Below, piece after piece: positions 59,892 through 64,000 of a stretch of DNA of 64,000 nucleotides. Source of the stretch: Allopusillimonas sp048270225 (lineage in GTDB: Bacteria > Pseudomonadota > Gammaproteobacteria > Burkholderiales > Burkholderiaceae_B); NCBI GenBank assembly GCA_048270225.1, contig JBLWTG010000012.1, positions 1 through 64,000 of the forward strand. The letters are read 5' to 3'. A model generated the notes under the pieces. It was not told where the DNA came from, did not search any database, and saw only the letters and a program-made list of their open reading frames with translations. Made by a program: the position numbers and the translations under genes. Positions within the stretch are counted from its first letter, which is position 1. Each line of letters opens with the position of its first letter.

Positions 59892-61616
59892 TCAGGCTTG
59901 GGCTGCGCCGGCCTGCTGCCGCATGGCCTGCTGGCGTATTTTTTGCAAAGTCGTGGTCGGCGTAATGGCTTCGGGGTCGATCAGGCAATGCAGTATCGAT
60001 GGCTTGCTGCTCGCCAGTGCGCGTTCGAAGGCGGGGGCGAACTGCTCGGTGCTTTCGACGCGCTCGCCATGGCCGCCGAAGGCCTGGGCATAAGCGGCAA
60101 AGTCCGGATTCTGCAAGCTGGTGGCCGACAGCCTGCCGGGGTAATGGCGCTCCTGGTGCATGCGTATGGTGCCGTACATGCCGTTGTCGAAGATCAGCAC
60201 AATAATGGGCAGGCTGTACTGCACGGCGGTGGCGAACTCCTGGCCGTGCATCATGAAGCAGCCGTCGCCTGCAAAGCAGATGACGGCCTGTTCAGGACGG
60301 ATGCGCTTGGCGCCGACGGCGGCCGGCAGGCCGTAGCCCATGGAGCCTGAGGTCGGCGCCAGTTGCGTGCCGAATCGGGTAAAGGGGTGGAAGCGGTGCA
60401 GCCAGGTGGCGTAATTGCCGGCGCCGTTGCACAAAATGGCGTCGGGCGGCAGCACGGAGGCCAGGTAGGACATGACCCGGCCCATCTGCAGCGCGCCGGG
60501 ATGCTCGATCTTGAGCGGATCGGTCCAGTCCTGATAGCTGGTGCGCAGGCGCTGGCATTCGGCAGACCACGCGGGCGCTGTTGTGGCTGCATCCAGTTGC
60601 GATAGCGCCCCAGCAAATGCCAGGGGCGATGTGTTGATGGCGAGATGGGCGCGATAGACGCGGTTCAGCTCGGCTGCATCGGGCTGCACATGCACCAGGG
60701 TCTGCCTGGGCACGGGAATATCGAACAGGGTGTAGCTCTGGCTGGCGATTTCGGACATGCGCCCGCCCACCAGCAGCACCAGGTCGGCATCGCGGATGTA
60801 CTCCATCAGCGCCGGATTGCTGCCCAGCCCGACATCGCCGACGAAACAGGCGTGGGTGGTGGGGAACAGCATCTGGCGGCGGAACTGTACCGCAACCGGT
60901 AGCTGTCTTTGCTCGGCAAAGGCGGCGAACTGGTCCACGGCTTCCTGATTCCAGCGCGAGCCGCCGAGGATGGCGATGGGCCGGCTGGCCTTGGCCAGCA
61001 ATTGAGACAATGTATCCAGCTGGGCAGGAGTGGGTGCAGACTCGACGACTTCGTAGCGCGGGGCGTCGGGCACCTCGGCGTATTCAACCAGCATGTCTTC
61101 GGGCAGGGCGATGACAACCGGGCCGGGCCGGCCGGATGTCGCCACATGGAAGGCGCGGGAAATGAGCTCGGGGATGCGTTCGACCTGATCGATTTCGGTG
61201 ACCCACTTTGCCTGGGTGCCGAATACGGCGCGGTAATCCATTTCCTGGAAGGCCTCGCGCTCGCGCATGCCGCGTTCGATCTGGCCTACAAACAGAATGA
61301 GCGGGGTGGAGTCCTGCGAGGCGATGTGTATGCCCGCCAGGGCATTGGAGGCGCCGGGTCCGCGGGTTACCATGCAGATGCCGGGCTGGCCGGTCAGCTT
61401 GCCGTGGGCGTCTGCCATCATGGCGGCGCCGCCTTCCTGACGGCAGACCGTCACCTTGATGTCGGCATCGTGCAGGCCGTCTAGCACGGCGAGGTAGCTT
61501 TCACCTGGGACGCAAAATACGTGTTCAACGCCTTGCGCCAGCAACTGGTCCACAAGAATATGGCCTCCCATGCGGGAGCGCGTAACGGCAACAGAATCAA
61601 CAGCTTGGCTTGTCAT
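59892..61616 (-). CDS. Acetolactate synthase-like thiamine-diphosphate enzyme
   Basis: A 574-residue ThDP enzyme with N-terminal pyrimidine-binding domain (catalytic Glu in VCRQEGGAAMMADA), a central domain (GGSRWNQEAVDQFA) and the PP domain with GDGCFMMHGQEFATA...DNGMYG, the GDG-Nx cofactor motif. No regulatory subunit gene is adjacent, so it is probably not the biosynthetic IlvB; decarboxylases or carboligases of aromatic or keto acids are possible. It diverges from a LysR gene. Confidence 0.9.
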   Translation of the reverse strand: MTSQAVDSVAVTRSRMGGHILVDQLLAQGVEHVFCVPGESYLAVLDGLHDADIKVTVCRQEGGAAMMADAHGKLTGQPGICMVTRGPGASNALAGIHIASQDSTPLILFVGQIERGMREREAFQEMDYRAVFGTQAKWVTEIDQVERIPELISRAFHVATSGRPGPVVIALPEDMLVEYAEVPDAPRYEVVESAPTPAQLDTLSQLLAKASRPIAILGGSRWNQEAVDQFAAFAEQRQLPVAVQFRRQMLFPTTHACFVGDVGLGSNPALMEYIRDADLVLLVGGRMSEIASQSYTLFDIPVPRQTLVHVQPDAAELNRVYRAHLAINTSPLAFAGALSQLDAATTAPAWSAECQRLRTSYQDWTDPLKIEHPGALQMGRVMSYLASVLPPDAILCNGAGNYATWLHRFHPFTRFGTQLAPTSGSMGYGLPAAVGAKRIRPEQAVICFAGDGCFMMHGQEFATAVQYSLPIIVLIFDNGMYGTIRMHQERHYPGRLSATSLQNPDFAAYAQAFGGHGERVESTEQFAPAFERALASSKPSILHCLIDPEAITPTTTLQKIRQQAMRQQAGAAQA

Positions 61617-61680
61617 GGGTCTGGGCTCTGGGATGAAGGGCGGGGCGATCCGCCAGCTTAGCTAAGAGGACGAGAGTAAT

Positions 61681-61739
61681 GTGCATCAGGTGCACAAGGC
61701 AATTGATAAAATTGCACAATGTCTTGCCTATTATGCAAG
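61681..61739. promoter_or_regulatory. Inverted repeats between the ThDP enzyme and LysR genes
   Basis: GTGCA-TCAGG-TGCAC (61681-61695) and CTTGC-CTATTAT-GCAAG (61723-61739) are perfect inverted repeats in the 160-bp divergent region. The first has the short dyad form of a LysR T-N11-A recognition site; the second may be the activation site or part of the regulator's promoter. Confidence 0.5.
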
Positions 61740-61776
61740 AATAAAATATTTACTGCTATCTGGAGTCCTGGTACTG

Positions 61777-62661
61777 ATGCGCAATGGCGTACCCAATCTC
61801 GGCGCGTTGCAGGCGTTCGAAGCGACAGCCCGGCTGGGCTCTTTTTCCAGAGCCGCTGAAGAGCTGTCCCTCACCCACAGCGCGGTCTATCGGCAAGTGA
61901 CGGGCCTGGAGCAGCGCCTGGGCGTGCAATTGTTGACGCGGATCCGGCGCCGGGTGGCGCTGACCGACGCCGGCGCCGAGTACGCGGGCCGCGTGCGCCA
62001 TCATCTGGAGCAGCTGGAAAAGGATACCTTTGGCCTGGTGTCGCGCGCGGGGCTGGGGCGCAGTCTGCATATCGCCGTGTTGCCCACGCTGGCAACGACC
62101 TGGCTCGTGCCGCGGCTGGCACAGTTTCACGCCTTGCACAGCGATATCACCGTGAGCCTGTCCGCCCGCACCCTGCCTTTCCAGTTCAAGGACCATCCTT
62201 TCGATGCGGCCATCTACCACGCGGCCCAGATATGGCCGCAGACAACCGGCATCAAGCTGTTCGATGAAGAGGCGCTGATCCCGGTCTGCGTGCCTGCGCT
62301 GCGGGATGGGCTGCCGGAGGGTGGCGATATCTCGGCGTTGACGCACCTGCACATGCTGTCGCGGCCGGACGCCTGGCGTCACTGGTATGAGGCGCAGGGC
62401 AGGGAATATCTGCCGACAATCAGTGCCGGCCCGCGCTATGAGCTGTTCACCATGGTGCTGGCGGCTGTCAGGAGCGGACTGGGGGTGGGTTTGCTGCCGC
62501 GTTTTCTCGCCCAGCCGGAACTGGATGCCGGCACACTGGTCGCGCCTGTACCAGGCCGCCTGAATGTGACCGAGGCGTATTTTTTCAGCTATCCAAGCGA
62601 CTGCGAGCGGTCGCCGCCGCTGGCGATGCTGGAGGCCTGGCTCGCCGAGGTGGCCACTTGA
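61777..62661 (+). CDS. LysR-family transcriptional regulator
   Basis: A 294-residue LTTR of the GcvA-like branch. The N-terminal helix-turn-helix is ALQAFEATARLGSFSRAAEELSLTHSAVYRQVTGLEQRLG; the substrate domain follows. Start ATG 61777 (MRNGVPNLGAL) matches relatives better than the GTG 96 bp upstream. It is divergent from the ThDP enzyme, which it probably controls. Confidence 0.9.
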   Translation: MRNGVPNLGALQAFEATARLGSFSRAAEELSLTHSAVYRQVTGLEQRLGVQLLTRIRRRVALTDAGAEYAGRVRHHLEQLEKDTFGLVSRAGLGRSLHIAVLPTLATTWLVPRLAQFHALHSDITVSLSARTLPFQFKDHPFDAAIYHAAQIWPQTTGIKLFDEEALIPVCVPALRDGLPEGGDISALTHLHMLSRPDAWRHWYEAQGREYLPTISAGPRYELFTMVLAAVRSGLGVGLLPRFLAQPELDAGTLVAPVPGRLNVTEAYFFSYPSDCERSPPLAMLEAWLAEVAT

Positions 62662-62758
62662 TACGATTGCCCGTGCCTGGAGACGGGGCTCGCCGCGTAC
62701 CGGTACTGTCTGGCCGGCATGCGTGTTTTTTTACTGCTATATAGACAGGAATATGGAT

Positions 62759-64000
62759 ATGCCTCGGTACGCCAGCCTCTTCGTCAGCCTCGATACTGAT
62801 TTCGCCACCGCCACCGCCACCGCCACCGCCACCGCCACCGCCACCGCGCCAGGCGCAGCAGGTAGGCATCGCGCCGGCCGGGCTGCGGGCATGCTCAGCG
62901 CCCTGGTATGCGTTGCAGCGCTTGCCGGCCTGGCGCCCGCGCAGGCCGTCCTTGCCGACACCGCTGTTCCGGCGCCGACCGTCCGGCAGATACAGCCCCC
63001 TGCGCTTGCACCCGCCAAGGAAGACATCAATCCCGAGGTGGCCAGCGGTCTGGCGCGGCGCCAGCTTGTGCATGCCGCCCACTATATGGCGGTCAGCGCC
63101 AATCCGCTGGCAACACATGCAGGCGAGCAGATTCTGGCGCAGGGCGGCAGTGCAGTCGACGCGGCCATCGCCATGCAGATGGTACTCACGCTGGTCGAGC
63201 CGCAGTCCTCAGGCATAGGCGGCGGGGCATTTCTGGTGATGTACGATCCGCAGGCGCATCGCGTGCGGGCTTTGGATGGCCGGGAGACTGCGCCTGCATC
63301 GGCCCGCAGCGACCGGTTCATGGCCGGGGGCAAGGCACTGGCGTTCGAGGACGCGGTCAACAGTGGCCGCTCTGTCGGCGTGCCCGGCGTGCTGAGGATG
63401 CTGGAGATGGCGCACGCACGACATGGTCGGCTGGCCTGGCCGCTCCTGTTCGCCCCCGCCATCGAACTGGCGCAGAACGGATTTGCCGTTTCCCCGCGCC
63501 TGCATACGCTGCTGCGCGAGAACAAATACCTGCCGGCGCAAGCTGCTGCAGCGGACTATTTTTATGATGAACAGGGCCAGCCATGGCCGGTCGGCCATAT
63601 TCTGAAGAACCCGGCGCTGGCTCATACACTGCGCAGCATCGCCACCCATGGCGCAAGGGCTTTTTATGAAGGCCCGATTGCACACGACATTGTGCGTGCG
63701 ATTGCAGCGCATCGCGTGCCGGGCGACATGACGCTGGCGGATCTGGCCGGCTACCAGGCCAAGGAGCGTCCGGCGCTGTGCATGCCCTACAAGGCCTACC
63801 GGCTGTGTGGCATGCCGCCGCCCAGCTCAGGGCCGCTGGCCGTCATGCAGATGCTGGGCATTCTGTCGCATACCAATATTGCTGCCCTCAAGCCCGATAC
63901 GCTGGAAGCTGTGCATCTGTTTTCGGAGGCAGGCAAACTGGCCTATGCCGATCGAGATATCTACGTGGCCGATCCCGATTATGTCGATGTGCCGGTCGCT
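62759..64000 (+). CDS. ggt: Gamma-glutamyltransferase, 5' part (open at window end)
   Basis: The first 414 codons of a GGT, a periplasmic enzyme that cleaves glutathione. ANPLATHAGEQILAQGGSAVDAAIAMQMVLTLVEPQSSGIGGGAF and ALDGRETAP are clear signatures; the catalytic Thr lies past the window. The first 44 residues are unusual: MPRYASLFVSLDTDF, then (Ala-Thr)7, then a basic stretch (RHRAGR) leading into a signal-type hydrophobic core (LVCVAALAGLAPAQA). ATG 62759 has AGGA 8 bp upstream; an ATG at 62891, at the start of the core, is possible but lacks a basic N-region. Confidence 0.85.
   Translation, partial: MPRYASLFVSLDTDFATATATATATATATAPGAAGRHRAGRAAGMLSALVCVAALAGLAPAQAVLADTAVPAPTVRQIQPPALAPAKEDINPEVASGLARRQLVHAAHYMAVSANPLATHAGEQILAQGGSAVDAAIAMQMVLTLVEPQSSGIGGGAFLVMYDPQAHRVRALDGRETAPASARSDRFMAGGKALAFEDAVNSGRSVGVPGVLRMLEMAHARHGRLAWPLLFAPAIELAQNGFAVSPRLHTLLRENKYLPAQAAAADYFYDEQGQPWPVGHILKNPALAHTLRSIATHGARAFYEGPIAHDIVRAIAAHRVPGDMTLADLAGYQAKERPALCMPYKAYRLCGMPPPSSGPLAVMQMLGILSHTNIAALKPDTLEAVHLFSEAGKLAYADRDIYVADPDYVDVPVA
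62804..62845 (+). repeat. Tandem hexanucleotide repeat (GCCACC)7
   Basis: Seven perfect, head-to-tail copies of GCCACC, 42 bp, in the N-terminal coding region of the gamma-glutamyltransferase gene, encoding (Ala-Thr)7. Six-base units keep the frame when copy number changes. Confidence 0.95.

Noticed and set aside
62585..63118. Minus-strand ORF with a long glycine run
   Set aside because: The poly-Gly is the antisense reading of the (GCCACC)7 repeat; the plus strand carries a recognisable gamma-glutamyltransferase.

Overview
The window is a G+C-rich bacterial chromosome segment. Gene order and sequence character point to a betaproteobacterium of the order Burkholderiales, most likely family Alcaligenaceae. 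Pointers are the order ispE / tRNA-Gln / prs / rplY / pth / ychF, a homogentisate operon, an NAD-linked fds formate dehydrogenase, and an O-antigen-type cluster with an asparagine-synthase-like amidotransferase. The genus cannot be fixed from the sequence alone. No rRNA, CRISPR array, intact insertion sequence or prophage was seen. There is one tRNA gene.

1-9171 (+): the end of a surface-polysaccharide cluster. It holds the tail of a UDP-sugar dehydrogenase, a WbpP-like UDP-HexNAc 4-epimerase, a MurJ/MVF-type flippase, two GT4 glycosyltransferases, an AsnB-like amidotransferase and an 813-residue protein made of two GT4 enzymes in one chain. A phosphomannomutase/phosphoglucomutase follows on the other strand. 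Together they suggest a polymer with 2-acetamido-hexuronic acid, partly amidated.

10803-18817: a D-2-hydroxyacid dehydrogenase, then a minus-strand homogentisate operon (MBL-fold protein, FAD monooxygenase, DUF2783 protein, hmgA, fahA) with a clear promoter/operator, then mutM.

18903-26881: core housekeeping genes (TPR protein, lolB, ispE, tRNA-Gln, prs, rplY, pth, CPBP protease, ychF), with two good intrinsic terminators.

26900-29112: an accessory insert holding a YhcG-type PD-(D/E)XK nuclease and a ParB-like protein, possibly with a small linking ORF. Then come a hypothetical gene, argC, a CynX/NimT-type MFS exporter with a divergent AraC regulator, and serA.

34151-38087: a nitric-oxide response operon (group III truncated haemoglobin, nnrS, nsrR) behind a near-consensus NsrR site, then a GNAT acetyltransferase, a sulfurtransferase/phosphatase-like protein and a universal stress protein.

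38138-46934: an A+T-richer catabolic island: GntR/FCD regulator, two SDRs, a complete branched-chain-amino-acid-type ABC importer and a 3-ketosteroid-dehydrogenase-like flavoprotein. The regulator's likely operator (GTATACAT) occurs three times.

46952-58603: a GST; an OFA-family (oxalate/formate-type) MFS transporter with a 41-residue small subunit; the fds formate dehydrogenase operon; its divergent regulator; moaA and mobA, which build the molybdenum cofactor the enzyme needs.

58633-64000: a glutaryl-CoA dehydrogenase, an acetolactate-synthase-like ThDP enzyme with a divergent LysR regulator, and the 5' part of a gamma-glutamyltransferase with a sevenfold GCCACC repeat near its start.
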